DNA of 49,531 nucleotides from Paludibacteraceae bacterium (GTDB lineage: Bacteria; Bacteroidota; Bacteroidia; Bacteroidales; Paludibacteraceae): assembly GCA_017962005.1 (NCBI GenBank), contig JAGCWE010000084.1, positions 1-49,531 of the forward strand, in the 5' to 3' direction. Below the pieces are notes generated by a model. That model was not told where the DNA came from. It saw nothing but the letters and a program-made list of their open reading frames with translations, and made no database searches. The translations under genes and the position numbers were made by a program. Shown here one piece after another: positions 16,701-25,242 of this stretch (the stretch's first letter is position 1; each line of letters begins with the position of its first letter).

Positions 16701-17165
16701 AAAGCGGGCGCGCAGATGAAGACGCTTGCAGCAGCGATAGGACAGATGACGCAGGACGACATCGTGCGCATGGAGTCGGAGCATCGCTTCGACCTTGCGG
16801 GCTTTACGCTCACTGACGAGGACGTGGAGATTGTTACCGAGGATATGCCGGGCTGGCTCGTCATGAACGAGGGACAGATGACTATTGCGCTTGACATTGA
16901 GCTGACGCAGGAACTGATTGAGGAGGGAACTGCCCGTGAACTTGTCAACCGCATACAGAACCTGCGCAAGTCCTCTGGCTTTGAGGTGACGGACCGTATC
17001 AGAGTGACGCTCTCTTCGCACCCGCAGATTGATTCGGCTGTTCAGCATTTCCACGACTACATTGCCTCACAGGTATTGGCTACAAGACTGGTTACGGCGG
17101 AACTTGCGGATGGAGAGACGATAGAAATCAACGGTGTTTCCCTTATGGTCCGGATTGAGAAGTAA
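13776..17165 (+). CDS. ileS: Isoleucine--tRNA ligase
   Basis: A 1129-residue class I aminoacyl-tRNA synthetase that charges tRNA-Ile and edits valine. The HIGH-type motif is GIHH (residues 61-64, in PSANGMPGIHHVLARTIKD), followed by KAGWDTHGLPVE. The CP1 editing domain includes AWTTTPWTLPSNTALCVG and DGTGIVHIAPTFGADD. KMSKR lies at 676-680. The anticodon-binding part (LSNWYVRLNRKRFWGG) and a long C-terminal region follow. The length fits the long, eukaryote-like IleS type usual in Bacteroidota. An odd feature is a Lys/Arg/Thr/Asn-rich stretch starting at residue 752, made by four copies of an 11-bp repeat at the junction between the catalytic and anticodon domains. Confidence 0.97.
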   Translation: MKKFTEYKQLNLPALSEEVLKEWDSEDLFRRAERQESKTDSEKKGDYIFFEGPPSANGMPGIHHVLARTIKDTFCRYKTMQGYTVRRKAGWDTHGLPVELGVEKMLGITKEDIGKKISVDEYNAACRREVMKYTKEWTELTRRMGYWVDLEHPYITYDNKYIETLWYLLKELYKKGYLYKGYTIQPYSPAAGTGLSSHELNQPGCYRDVKDTTCTAKFRIKDSNRYFIAWTTTPWTLPSNTALCVGPKIDYVEVQLDGCTVILAKARVDAYRKELTTGEGDDAKVRVIAEYKGQDLVGMEYDQLFPWVNPGEGAFRVIAGDYVTTEDGTGIVHIAPTFGADDKRVAEAAGVPGMYLLTREYGWRPMVDFTGRYWRLEDLDEEFVRTRVNTELYSRYAGQWVKNAFDPQFTTDGRYDEAAAQKAENLDIRLCIEMKQDGRNFRTEKHVHTYPHCWRTDKPVIYYPLDSWFIRSTKAREEMIALNRTINWQPESTGTGRFGKWLENLNDWNLSRSRYWGTPLPIWRTEDGKEELCIGSVKELFEEIDKSVKAGFMTANPWQKHKVGDWSDANYAPDVIDLHRPYVDSIVLVSPSGKPMKRELDLIDVWFDSGAMPYAQNHYPFENTDAPRTADFISEGVDQTRGWFFTLHAIHTMIEGSVAFRNVISNGLVLDKNGAKMSKRRGNAVNPFEALEKYGADAVRWYMLTNSSPWENLKFDPEGVDEIRRKFFGTLYNTYGFFALYANVDGWQIRQRHENDTKTTRKRLENEPYQYTEIDRWILSKLNSLVKEVTEAYEAYEPTKAGRAISDFVQDDLSNWYVRLNRKRFWGGEMNGDKQAAYATLYTCLCTVAQLIAPNAPFYADRLYRDLTGTTVHLSEWPKADETMIDSLLERQMSLAQQATSMILSLRKRAEKNVRQPLRKAVIPVQDEATREALLHVADLIRSEVNIKELDIVSAGESQIRLVKKIRPNFRVLGKKAGAQMKTLAAAIGQMTQDDIVRMESEHRFDLAGFTLTDEDVEIVTEDMPGWLVMNEGQMTIALDIELTQELIEEGTARELVNRIQNLRKSSGFEVTDRIRVTLSSHPQIDSAVQHFHDYIASQVLATRLVTAELADGETIEINGVSLMVRIEK
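16029..16072 (+). repeat. 11-bp tandem repeat x4 inside ileS
   Basis: Two copies of CGACACGAAAA are followed by two of CGACTCGAAAA (44 bp) and then a partial CGAA. Because 11 is not a multiple of 3, each copy is read in a different frame (R-H-E-N-D-T-K-T-T-R-K-R-L-E-N). Gain or loss of a single copy would frameshift the gene. Confidence 0.9.
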
Positions 17166-17261
17166 CCGTCCTCGCTGGCTGCCGTATGCTATGTGCGATG
17201 CGGTGCAGGGCGAAAGGTGACAAATGATAGAAAAATATAGTATTTGTAAAAAAAATCGCAG

Positions 17262-17269
17262 TATCTTTG
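17262..17269 (+). promoter_or_regulatory. -7 box for the M3 peptidase gene
   Basis: TATCTTTG, 43 bp before the ATG. A TTTG at 17243-17246 is only 15 bp upstream, shorter than the usual spacer, so the -33 element is unclear. Confidence 0.55.
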
Positions 17270-17312
17270 CGGTCGGTAAATAAGACAGATACAACCAAAC
17301 CACCATATAAAT

Positions 17313-19406
17313 ATGAAAAAACAACTGATTTATTCTCTTATGGCAATGAGTCTGATAGCCTGTCAGAAAGACAACCCGCTGCTCACGGAGCAGAACACTC
17401 CCTATGGCGTGCCCGCTTTTGACAAAGTGAAAACTGAGCACTATATGCCCGCTTTCAAGCAGGCGATAGCCCAGCAGCAGGAAGAGATAAGAGCCATTAT
17501 CAACAACGAGGAGCAACCTACATTCGAGAACACCATTGTCGCGCTCGACCGTTCGGGAGCGTTACTGGAAAAGGTGGAGGGAGTGTTCTTCAACATACTT
17601 GATGCGGACGGAAACGACACGATGGACTCGATAGCCAATGAGGTGTCTCCCTTGCTTTCCGCATTGAGCGATAGTATTATGCTCAATGAGCACCTTTTTG
17701 CGCGTGTGAAGGCTGTCTATGACGAGCGTGAGACGTTAGGTCTGGATGCCGAGCAGATGCGTCTTCTCACCGAGACGTATAAGAACTTTGCCCGCAGTGG
17801 TGCCAACCTGCCCGCAGACAAGAAGGAGCGGCTGATGGAAATCAACAAGGAGCTCTCCCTGTTGAGTCTGCAGTTCGGTCAGAACGTGGTGGCGGAGACC
17901 AACGCTTACCAGTTGTTCGTTACTGATGAGAGCGAGTTGAAAGGTCTGCCGGAGAGCGCGAAGACAGCCGCTAAGGAAGAGGCGACAGCCGCTGGACGTC
18001 CCGATGCCTGGCTCTTCACGCCCAAGCGCACTTCCTTTACGCCTGTGCTGCAGTACTGCGAGAACCGCAAACTGCGCAAGGAGTTGCTGGATGCTTATAC
18101 CACACGGGGCAACCACGACAACGAGAACGACAACAAAGCCCTTATTGTCCGCACGATGCAACTGCGCGTGGAGAAAGCGCAACTGATGGGATACGAATGT
18201 CCGGCGGACTATATCCTTTCCGACTGCATGGCGCACGATTCAAAGACCGTGGATGCTTTCTTGCAGTCTGTATGGCAGCCGAGTCTGGAAGCCGCTAAAA
18301 GAGAGGCGGCTGCGTTGCAGGAGATGATGGACCGCGACCTGCCTGGCGAGAAACTGCAGCCGTATGACTGGTGGTATTATGCCGAGAAACTGCGCAAGGA
18401 GAAATACGATTTGGACGAGGAGGAGATAAAGCAGTACTTCGAACTGGGTAATGTCCGCCGCGGCGTGTTCCAACTGGCTAATAACCTCTACGGACTCAAT
18501 TTTGAGCCTCTCAAGGATATGCCTGTGTATAACGATGAGGTGGAGGTGTTCAAGGTAACAGATGCCGAAGGTGCCCTGATAGGCATTCTCTATACGGACT
18601 ATTTCCCCCGTGCGGGCAAGCGTCCGGGTGCATGGATGAACGAGATAAGCAGCCAGTACGTGGATGCGGACGGAGTGGACCATCGCCCTGTGATTATCAA
18701 TGTCGGCAACTTCAACAAGCCCACAAAGGACAATCCTTCGTTGCTGTCGATGGACGATGTGGAGACGCTCTTCCACGAGTTTGGCCATGCGCTGCACGGA
18801 CTGATGTCCCGCGCTCATTACAAAGGCCTTTCCGGCACGCGCACTCCACGCGATTTCGTGGAACTGCCCTCACAGTTTATGGAGAACTATTGCTACAATC
18901 CTGACATTATGAAGACCTACGCCTTCCACTATCAGACCGGCGAGGTTATCCCTGATGAGCTTATCGCGAAGATAAACGCAGCAGGCAAGTTCAACAAGGG
19001 CTTTGTGGAGACAGAGTTGCTTTGTGCTTCGATTCTGGATATGGACTACCATGAGATAACCACGACTGACACGTTCGACCCCATCGCTTTTGAAAAGGCT
19101 TCGATGGAAAAAATGTCGATGATACCTGAGATAATTGTCCGCTACCGTTCCACCTATTTCAACCATATCTTTACCACGGGATACGAGGCGGGTTATTATA
19201 GTTACACGTGGTCGGCGGTTCTGGATGCGGACGCTTTCGCGGCGTTTGAGGAGACGGGTGACATACTCAATCCGGAAACTGCACGCCGCTTCCGCCATCT
19301 GTTGGAGCAGGGCGGAACACGCGATGCGCAGGAGCTCTATCAGGAGTTCCGTGGCAAGCCCGCTGAGCCGCAGTATCTGCTGCGTCGGCTGGGATTTATT
19401 GAATAA
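17313..19406 (+). CDS. dcp: M3 family metallopeptidase, peptidyl-dipeptidase-like lipoprotein
   Basis: A 697-residue zinc peptidase of family M3 (thimet oligopeptidase / Dcp group), which cleaves short peptides. The zinc motif HEFGHALHG (His488-His492) is intact, and the third ligand is expected in the downstream stretch FVELPSQFMENYC. The N-terminus MKKQLIYSLMAMSLIAC carries a lipobox-like end (LIAC, Cys17), so the enzyme is probably an envelope lipoprotein rather than cytoplasmic like E. coli Dcp. The C-terminus SYTWSAVLDADAFAAFEE and FRGKPAEPQYLLRRLG is typical. Whether it releases dipeptides cannot be told from sequence. A small membrane-protein frame follows at once. Confidence 0.93.
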   Translation: MKKQLIYSLMAMSLIACQKDNPLLTEQNTPYGVPAFDKVKTEHYMPAFKQAIAQQQEEIRAIINNEEQPTFENTIVALDRSGALLEKVEGVFFNILDADGNDTMDSIANEVSPLLSALSDSIMLNEHLFARVKAVYDERETLGLDAEQMRLLTETYKNFARSGANLPADKKERLMEINKELSLLSLQFGQNVVAETNAYQLFVTDESELKGLPESAKTAAKEEATAAGRPDAWLFTPKRTSFTPVLQYCENRKLRKELLDAYTTRGNHDNENDNKALIVRTMQLRVEKAQLMGYECPADYILSDCMAHDSKTVDAFLQSVWQPSLEAAKREAAALQEMMDRDLPGEKLQPYDWWYYAEKLRKEKYDLDEEEIKQYFELGNVRRGVFQLANNLYGLNFEPLKDMPVYNDEVEVFKVTDAEGALIGILYTDYFPRAGKRPGAWMNEISSQYVDADGVDHRPVIINVGNFNKPTKDNPSLLSMDDVETLFHEFGHALHGLMSRAHYKGLSGTRTPRDFVELPSQFMENYCYNPDIMKTYAFHYQTGEVIPDELIAKINAAGKFNKGFVETELLCASILDMDYHEITTTDTFDPIAFEKASMEKMSMIPEIIVRYRSTYFNHIFTTGYEAGYYSYTWSAVLDADAFAAFEETGDILNPETARRFRHLLEQGGTRDAQELYQEFRGKPAEPQYLLRRLGFIE

Positions 19407-19456
19407 GACAATACACGCTAATTGGAGTATTCGGTATAGTCTGGTGGGAATACATC

Positions 19457-19792
19457 TTGACGTGGCGTCTGCCGCTTGGTCTTGTGTTTGTGGGACTGGC
19501 GGCATTGCCGGTACGGGAGGCTTATCGAAGCCTCCGTATCTCTGCCACGCAGTTTGGGCGCGACTATACGGAGCAGGTCTTCCTCAGCACCTTGTCCGTT
19601 GCTGTAAGTGGATGTATATACCCTTATTTGGCTTTCCTGCTTCCGTTGGTGCCTTACCTGTTCCATCGCAGGCACATACTTGATGCGAAGGGAGTATGGG
19701 CGTTTGTCATAGCGGTAGCGGTGGTTGCGCTCTATTTCTGTATCGCCATGCGCCTCGGTTGGATGGCCAATCCTTTCCTGATATACTTCTGA
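19457..19792 (+). CDS. Small membrane protein, start codon uncertain
   Basis: I do not recognise this protein. From the TTG at 19457 it has 111 residues with about three hydrophobic helices (LPLGLVFVGLAALPV, VSGCIYPYLAFLLPLVPYLF, GVWAFVIAVAVVALYFCIAM) and a basic loop. The same frame stays open upstream to the ATA at 19403 and there encodes another strongly hydrophobic stretch (YTLIGVFGIVWWEYILTW). The true protein therefore probably begins there, at ATA (19403) or ATT (19421), or once began there at an ATG. The window between the M3 peptidase stop and cca is otherwise empty, and this frame stops just before cca. Confidence 0.6.
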   Translation: MTWRLPLGLVFVGLAALPVREAYRSLRISATQFGRDYTEQVFLSTLSVAVSGCIYPYLAFLLPLVPYLFHRRHILDAKGVWAFVIAVAVVALYFCIAMRLGWMANPFLIYF

Positions 19793-19817
19793 CTTTTAGT
19801 GACACTGCTGTTGTACA

Positions 19818-21230
19818 ATGATAATCGACAATCCGAAAATACACACACCTGTTCTTCATCTCGTAGGCGAGACGGCGGATGCGCTTGGGCTGGAGTGCTA
19901 CGTCATTGGCGGCTGGGTGCGCGATCTCTTCCTGCACCGGGACAGTAAGGATATTGACATTGTGACGGTAGGTAGCGGTATACGTCTGGCGCAGGCGGTG
20001 GCGGAAAGGATGGGAAAAGCGCACTTGAGCGTTTTTCGTACCTATGGGACGGCGCAGGTGAAGAAGAACGATGTCGAACTGGAGTTTGTGGGGGCCCGAA
20101 AGGAGAGTTATCACCGTGACAGCCGCAACCCCATTGTGGAGGACGGAACACTGGAGGACGACCAGAACCGGCGCGACTTCACGATGAACGCGCTCGCTGT
20201 TTGTCTGAACAAGGATCGTTACGGTGAATTGCTCGACCCCTTTGGTGGATTGCAGGATATGGACGAATGTACCATACGCACGCCTCTTGATCCCGATATA
20301 ACCTTTTCTGATGACCCGCTGCGTATGCTGCGCGCCATAAGGTTTGCTTCTCAGTTGGGCTTTTACCTTCACGAGGAAACGTTTGACGCGGTCTGCAGTA
20401 ACCGCGAGCGCATCCTTATAATCACCAAGGAACGCGTTGCCGACGAACTGAACAAGATTATGCTGTCACGGAGGCCGTCCGTAGGGTGGAAACTGATTGA
20501 CAGGACGGGTCTTCTTCCCATAATTTTCCCGGAATTGAACGCCCTCAAAGGCGTGGAAACAAAAGAGGGCAGGGGACACAAGGATATCTTCCTGCACACG
20601 CTGCAGGTTGTCGATAATGTGGCGCAGGAAAGCGATAATCTGTGGTTGCGGTGGGCGGCTCTCTTGCACGATATAGGCAAGCCGAAAACCAAGGCATGGG
20701 ATTCGAATGCGGGATGGACATTCTTCAATCACAATTACGTGGGGGCAAGGATGGTGCCGCGTATCTTTAGGACGATGAGACTGCCGCAGAACGAGAAGAT
20801 GGACTATGTGACGAAACTCGTTAATCTTCACATGCGTCCTATCCACCTTATCGAAGACGAAGTGACTGATTCGGCGGTACGCCGTCTGCTCTTTGAGGCA
20901 GGCGATGATATAGACGACCTGATGATTCTCTGTAACGCCGACATCACATCCCGTAATCAGGAGAAAGTGGAACGCTTCCATAGGAATTACGAACTCGTCA
21001 GACGCAAGATGGTGGAACTGGAGGAAAGGGACCGTATCCGCAATTTCCAGCCTCCTGTACGCGGGGATGAGATAATGGAAATCCTTCATTTGCCACCATG
21101 CAATCAGGTGGGTGAGATAAAAAACGCTATCAAGGATGCCATCTTGGACGGCATTATTCCCAACGAATACGAACCGGCCAGAGCCTTTATGCTGGAGAAG
21201 GCGAAAGAGATGGGGCTGTGGAACGGATAA
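19818..21230 (+). CDS. cca: CCA-adding tRNA nucleotidyltransferase with HD domain
   Basis: A 470-residue class II nucleotidyltransferase that builds or repairs the 3' CCA end of tRNA. The head domain shows GGWVRDLFLHRDSKDIDIV, with the metal-binding Asp pair in DIDIV, then NRRDFTMNALAV and the neck motif DDPLRMLRAIRFASQLGF. The C-terminal part contains an HD phosphohydrolase-like motif LLHDIGKPKTK and a second motif FNHNYVGARM. This polA-head plus HD arrangement is usual for Bacteroidota CCA enzymes. The gene lies 25 nt after the small membrane protein. Pure poly(A) polymerase activity is a less likely alternative. Confidence 0.93.
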   Translation: MIIDNPKIHTPVLHLVGETADALGLECYVIGGWVRDLFLHRDSKDIDIVTVGSGIRLAQAVAERMGKAHLSVFRTYGTAQVKKNDVELEFVGARKESYHRDSRNPIVEDGTLEDDQNRRDFTMNALAVCLNKDRYGELLDPFGGLQDMDECTIRTPLDPDITFSDDPLRMLRAIRFASQLGFYLHEETFDAVCSNRERILIITKERVADELNKIMLSRRPSVGWKLIDRTGLLPIIFPELNALKGVETKEGRGHKDIFLHTLQVVDNVAQESDNLWLRWAALLHDIGKPKTKAWDSNAGWTFFNHNYVGARMVPRIFRTMRLPQNEKMDYVTKLVNLHMRPIHLIEDEVTDSAVRRLLFEAGDDIDDLMILCNADITSRNQEKVERFHRNYELVRRKMVELEERDRIRNFQPPVRGDEIMEILHLPPCNQVGEIKNAIKDAILDGIIPNEYEPARAFMLEKAKEMGLWNG

Positions 21231-21289
21231 TACGCTTGTCCTTTATTAGAAAACACGAATAACAAGGAAAAATAAAATCAACAGATACA

Positions 21290-22759
21290 ATGTTACAGAT
21301 TTACAACACTCTTACTCGTCAGAAAGAGTATTTCCGCCCGCTGCACGAAGGTCGTGTAGGGATATATGTATGCGGTCCGACTGTCTATGGCGATGCCCAT
21401 CTTGGTCACGCCCGTCCCGCTATCACGTTTGACTTGTTGTTCCGCTATCTGCGGCATCTCGGCTACAAGGTTCGTTATGTGCGCAACATAACCGATGTGG
21501 GACATCTGGAGCATGATGCCGACGAAGGGGAGGACAAGATAGCCAAGAAAGCGCGTTTGGAGCAGTTGGAGCCGATGGAAGTTGCGCAGTACTACACCAA
21601 CCGTTATCACCACGATATGGAGGCGCTTAACGTACTTCCGCCGTCCATTGAGCCGCACGCCAGCGGACACATAATGGAGCAGATTGAGTTCGTGCAGAAG
21701 ATTCTTGACAAGGGCTACGCCTATGTCAGCAACGGCAGTGTCTATATGGACGTGGAGAAATACGCGCAGGACTTCCATTATGGCAAACTCAGTGGCCGTA
21801 ATCTGCAGGACATACAGACCGACACACGCGAACTGGACGGACAGGACGAGAAAAAGCACAGTTACGACTTCGCCTTGTGGAAGAAGGCCTCTCCCGAACA
21901 TATTATGCGCTGGCACAGTCCTTGGTCCGATGGCTTCCCGGGATGGCACATGGAGTGCTCTGCAATGGGCTGCAAGTATCTGGGCGAGGAGTTTGATATC
22001 CACGGCGGAGGAATGGATCTCGTATTCCCTCATCACGAGGCGGAAATAGCGCAGAGTTGCGCCGCTTTGGGACACGATACCGTTCGCTACTGGATGCACA
22101 ACAATATGATTACCATAGCCGGCAAGAAGATGGGCAAGAGTTATGGGAATTTCATTACGTTGGAGCAGTTTTTCTCCGGTGAACACAATCTTTTGTCCAA
22201 GCCGTTCTCTCCGATGACCATCCGCTTCTTCATCCTGATGGCACATTATCGTTCCACGGTGGACTTTTCAAGCGAAGCACTCGAGGCGGCAGAGAAAGGT
22301 CTGACAAGGTTGCAGGAGACATACACACGCTTGATGAACCTCAAGGCAGGAGAGAAGACCACTATCGAACTGCCTGATCTCAACCAGCTGTGTACTGATG
22401 CAATGGATGATGACCTGAACAGCCCGATAGTCATATCCCATCTCTTCGATTCGGCACGCGCTATCAATACCATACACGATGGAAATGCCACTGTCTCGCA
22501 AGCCGATTTGGATACCATGCAAAGCGCATGGAAGACCTTCGCGGTGGACATCCTTGGGTTGCGTCTGGAAGATACGGCTGCAGGTGCGGACAATACGAAG
22601 ATGAACGCCTACAAAGGCGCGGTGGATATGCTTCTCACTATGCGCTTGCAAGCCAAGCAGGAGAAGGATTGGGCGAAAAGCGACTATATACGCGACCAAC
22701 TTGCAGCCCTCGGTTTCAGTATCAAGGACAAGAAAGACGGCTTCGAGTGGTCACTCTGA
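21290..22759 (+). CDS. cysS: Cysteine--tRNA ligase
   Basis: A 489-residue class I synthetase that charges tRNA-Cys. The HIGH motif is HLGH (residues 37-40), preceded by [10 protein letters not shown] with the zinc-ligand Cys28; further zinc ligands lie in [14 protein letters not shown] and the HHEAEIAQS stretch. The second catalytic loop reads KMGKS (280-284) instead of the canonical KMSKS, which I believe also occurs in related Bacteroidota. The C-terminal DALR-type region and the short tRNA-binding end are present. It follows cca by 59 nt, and yraN starts 6 nt after its stop. Confidence 0.97.
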   Translation: MLQIYNTLTRQKEYFRPLHEGRVGIYVCGPTVYGDAHLGHARPAITFDLLFRYLRHLGYKVRYVRNITDVGHLEHDADEGEDKIAKKARLEQLEPMEVAQYYTNRYHHDMEALNVLPPSIEPHASGHIMEQIEFVQKILDKGYAYVSNGSVYMDVEKYAQDFHYGKLSGRNLQDIQTDTRELDGQDEKKHSYDFALWKKASPEHIMRWHSPWSDGFPGWHMECSAMGCKYLGEEFDIHGGGMDLVFPHHEAEIAQSCAALGHDTVRYWMHNNMITIAGKKMGKSYGNFITLEQFFSGEHNLLSKPFSPMTIRFFILMAHYRSTVDFSSEALEAAEKGLTRLQETYTRLMNLKAGEKTTIELPDLNQLCTDAMDDDLNSPIVISHLFDSARAINTIHDGNATVSQADLDTMQSAWKTFAVDILGLRLEDTAAGADNTKMNAYKGAVDMLLTMRLQAKQEKDWAKSDYIRDQLAALGFSIKDKKDGFEWSL

Positions 22760-22765
22760 CGCGGA

Positions 22766-23209
22766 ATGGCGTGGCATAATGACATAGGCAGATGGGGTGA
22801 GGACGTTGCTGCCAACCTGCTCGTGCAGAAAGGGTATAAGATAGAGGCGCGCAACTGGAAGGAAGGAAAACTTGAGGTGGACATTATCGCTGCGGACAGC
22901 CAGAATATTGTGTTTGTGGAAGTCAAGACACGGGCGACAATGTTCGCGGGCAAACTGCCGGAAGAATACGTGGACAGTGAGAAGGAGACCAATATATGCC
23001 GTGCCGCTCATGCGTACATCAAGCAAAACCGTATTACGAAGGCCGTACGTTTTGATATTGTCAGTCTTTTGGTGGATGGCTCAACGCACGAAATATCCCG
23101 CTTGGAACATATCGAAGACGCTTTCTATCCGCCTTTGCGGACAGTGACTGCGGGTTCTTATTCTGGACAGCATCGTTGGCAGACAAAAGGCAAACGGCGC
23201 GGACTGTAA
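22766..23209 (+). CDS. yraN: YraN family protein (UPF0102)
   Basis: A 147-residue protein of the UPF0102 family, which has a PD-(D/E)XK nuclease-like fold and no firmly assigned role. The signature residues are in place: GRWGEDVAANLLVQKGYKI, then a short strand ending EVDIIAADSQNIVFVEVKTR (Asp, Glu and Lys of the putative active site). The C-terminal tail is longer than in the shortest family members. It starts 6 nt after cysS and ends one base before an alternative mnmG start, so it belongs to the same transcription unit. Confidence 0.92.
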   Translation: MAWHNDIGRWGEDVAANLLVQKGYKIEARNWKEGKLEVDIIAADSQNIVFVEVKTRATMFAGKLPEEYVDSEKETNICRAAHAYIKQNRITKAVRFDIVSLLVDGSTHEISRLEHIEDAFYPPLRTVTAGSYSGQHRWQTKGKRRGL

Positions 23210-23248
23210 ATGTTACAAACAGGTAAGCACAAACGAGAGAATACGTAT

Positions 23249-25201
23249 ATGCAATCGCTTCCGACGGATTATGATATCATAGTGGTGGGTGCCGGTCACG
23301 CAGGTTGTGAGGCGGCTTCCGCTGCGGCACGCTTGGGAAGCCGGACACTGCTCATCACGCCTGATATGAACAAGATAGCACAGATGAGTTGTAACCCCGC
23401 TGTTGGGGGAATAGCAAAGGGTCAGATAGTCAGGGAAATAGATGCCATTGGGGGTATGATGGGTATCGTTACTGACCGCACGGCTATACAGTTCCGTATG
23501 TTAAATCAGAGCAAAGGTGCAGCAATGTGGAGCCCGCGCAGTCAGAGTGACCGCAAGCGCTATATTGAGGAATGGGTGAATATTCTCTCTTCTACGCCCA
23601 ACTTGTCTATTTGGCAGGACACAGTAAATGGCTTGGTGATTAAGGACACCTCATCTTCTAAAAGTGCTTCTCAACGGTTTGTTATAAAGGGCGTTACAAC
23701 TCAATTAGGTATCACTTTCACGGCTCGGGCAGTAGTTCTTACCGTGGGTACGTTCCTTAATGGGTTGCTTCATTTCGGAGGGCAGAAGATATCGGGTGGT
23801 CGCATCAGCGAACCCGCCTCATTGGGTATTACGGAACAACTCAGGCAGTTGGGATTTCGAGCCAACCGTATGAAAACAGGTACCCCTGCCCGTATAGATA
23901 AACGAAGTATAGATTTCTCTGTTCTCACCGAGCAAAAAGGTGATGACACCTTCCATCATTTCTCGTATTTGCCTTCCGTTCATCGTCGCTTGAAGCAGGA
24001 GAGTTGTTGGATAACCTATACCAACGAGCGGACACACGACCTTCTTCGCGACCATTTGGAAGAGTCGCCGATGTACAACGGACAGATACAAAGTATCGGT
24101 CCTCGCTACTGCCCCAGTATCGAAACGAAGATTGTAACGTTTGCTGACAAGAACGCCCACCAGCTTTTCCTTGAACCGGAAGGTGTAGACAGCAACGAGT
24201 ACTATGTGAACGGTTTCTCCTCCAGTATGCCGTGGGATGTCCAGTGGCAGGCGTTGCGTACCGTACCGGGATTGGAAAACGTAATTCTGTATAGGCCTGG
24301 CTACGCAATAGAGTACGATTTTTTTGACCCTACCCAGCTTTTTCATTCGTTGGAAACTAAGATTGTAGGAAGCCTGTTCTTTGCGGGTCAGATCAATGGC
24401 ACCACCGGCTATGAAGAAGCTGCGGGACAGGGATTGATGGCAGGTGTCAATGCTCATAGGAAAATCTCTGGTGAGCAGCTGTTGGTTTTGGGCCGGGACG
24501 AGAGTTATATTGGTGTGCTTATTGATGACTTGGTTACAAAGGGAGTGGACGAACCGTACCGTATGTTTACATCCCGCGCCGAGTACCGCATTCTTTTGCG
24601 TCAGGATAATGCAGATATGCGACTGACAGAAATGAGTCATTCTATCGGTCTTGTTTCCGCAGAACGCTATAGACTGTATAGCGTCAAGCGGGATATGATA
24701 GAAAGCATGATTCGTCATTTGCAGCAAACAACTGTCCAGCCAAACAAGGTGAATGACTATCTCTGTCGGATAGGTTCTTCTCCTCTTTCCCATCCTGTCC
24801 ACTGCAGCGAATTGGTTTCCCGCCCGGGAGTAATGCTGACAGAACTAATCGATCAGGATGCGGAACTTCAGTCTGTCTTTGATTCTGCCTTTTCTGCGGT
24901 AGAGGGTCTGTATTCCGATGAAGAAAAGTCGGTATTCCGCCATGAATTGACTGAAGCGGTCGAGATAGAAATCAAATATGATGGTTATATCCGCCGCGAG
25001 AGGCAGATGGCTGACAAACTGCATCGTCTGGAGGCGGTGCGGCTTCCTGATGATTTCGACTATATGTCTGTTCAGTCGCTTTCTACGGAAGCGCGTCAGA
25101 AGCTTTCCTCTATCCGCCCTGCCACTATTGCCGAGGCAAGCCGCATTCCCGGAGTGGGTCCTAACGATATCAGCGTCCTTCTTCTGCTGATGGGGCGGTA
25201 G
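23249..25201 (+). CDS. mnmG: tRNA uridine-5-carboxymethylaminomethyl modification enzyme MnmG
   Basis: MnmG (GidA), with MnmE, installs the cmnm5 group on U34 of tRNAs reading codons that end in A or G, using FAD, NADH and methylene-tetrahydrofolate. The 650-residue protein shows the FAD-binding YDIIVVGAGHAGCEAASAAA and the family signatures MSCNPAVGGIAKGQIVREID and GQINGTTGYEEAAGQGLMAG. The conserved C-terminal SRIPGVGPNDISVLLLLMGR is intact. The frame is open from 23210, but the ATG at 23249 matches the normal start. The stop is TAG at the expected family end, showing that TAG is read as stop in this genome. In many bacteria mnmG lies near the replication origin. Confidence 0.97.
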   Translation: MQSLPTDYDIIVVGAGHAGCEAASAAARLGSRTLLITPDMNKIAQMSCNPAVGGIAKGQIVREIDAIGGMMGIVTDRTAIQFRMLNQSKGAAMWSPRSQSDRKRYIEEWVNILSSTPNLSIWQDTVNGLVIKDTSSSKSASQRFVIKGVTTQLGITFTARAVVLTVGTFLNGLLHFGGQKISGGRISEPASLGITEQLRQLGFRANRMKTGTPARIDKRSIDFSVLTEQKGDDTFHHFSYLPSVHRRLKQESCWITYTNERTHDLLRDHLEESPMYNGQIQSIGPRYCPSIETKIVTFADKNAHQLFLEPEGVDSNEYYVNGFSSSMPWDVQWQALRTVPGLENVILYRPGYAIEYDFFDPTQLFHSLETKIVGSLFFAGQINGTTGYEEAAGQGLMAGVNAHRKISGEQLLVLGRDESYIGVLIDDLVTKGVDEPYRMFTSRAEYRILLRQDNADMRLTEMSHSIGLVSAERYRLYSVKRDMIESMIRHLQQTTVQPNKVNDYLCRIGSSPLSHPVHCSELVSRPGVMLTELIDQDAELQSVFDSAFSAVEGLYSDEEKSVFRHELTEAVEIEIKYDGYIRRERQMADKLHRLEAVRLPDDFDYMSVQSLSTEARQKLSSIRPATIAEASRIPGVGPNDISVLLLLMGR

Positions 25202-25209
25202 CAGACAAA

Positions 25210-25225
25210 TGTTCCACGTGAAACA
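25210..25225. promoter_or_regulatory. parS (ParB-binding) site
   Basis: TGTTCCACGTGAAACA matches the 16-bp bacterial parS consensus TGTTnCACGTGAAACA at every fixed position and is a near-perfect palindrome. It sits in the 41-bp gap between mnmG and apt. ParB bound here would spread and load SMC, or segregate the origin region. parA and parB are not in the window. Confidence 0.88.
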
Positions 25226-25242
25226 TAAAAAACACATATACT

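Noticed and set aside
22127-22141. KMGKS in CysS as a damaged catalytic motif
   Set aside because: The rest of the enzyme is intact, and I believe the Ser-to-Gly form of this loop occurs in related Bacteroidota, so it is not evidence of loss of function.
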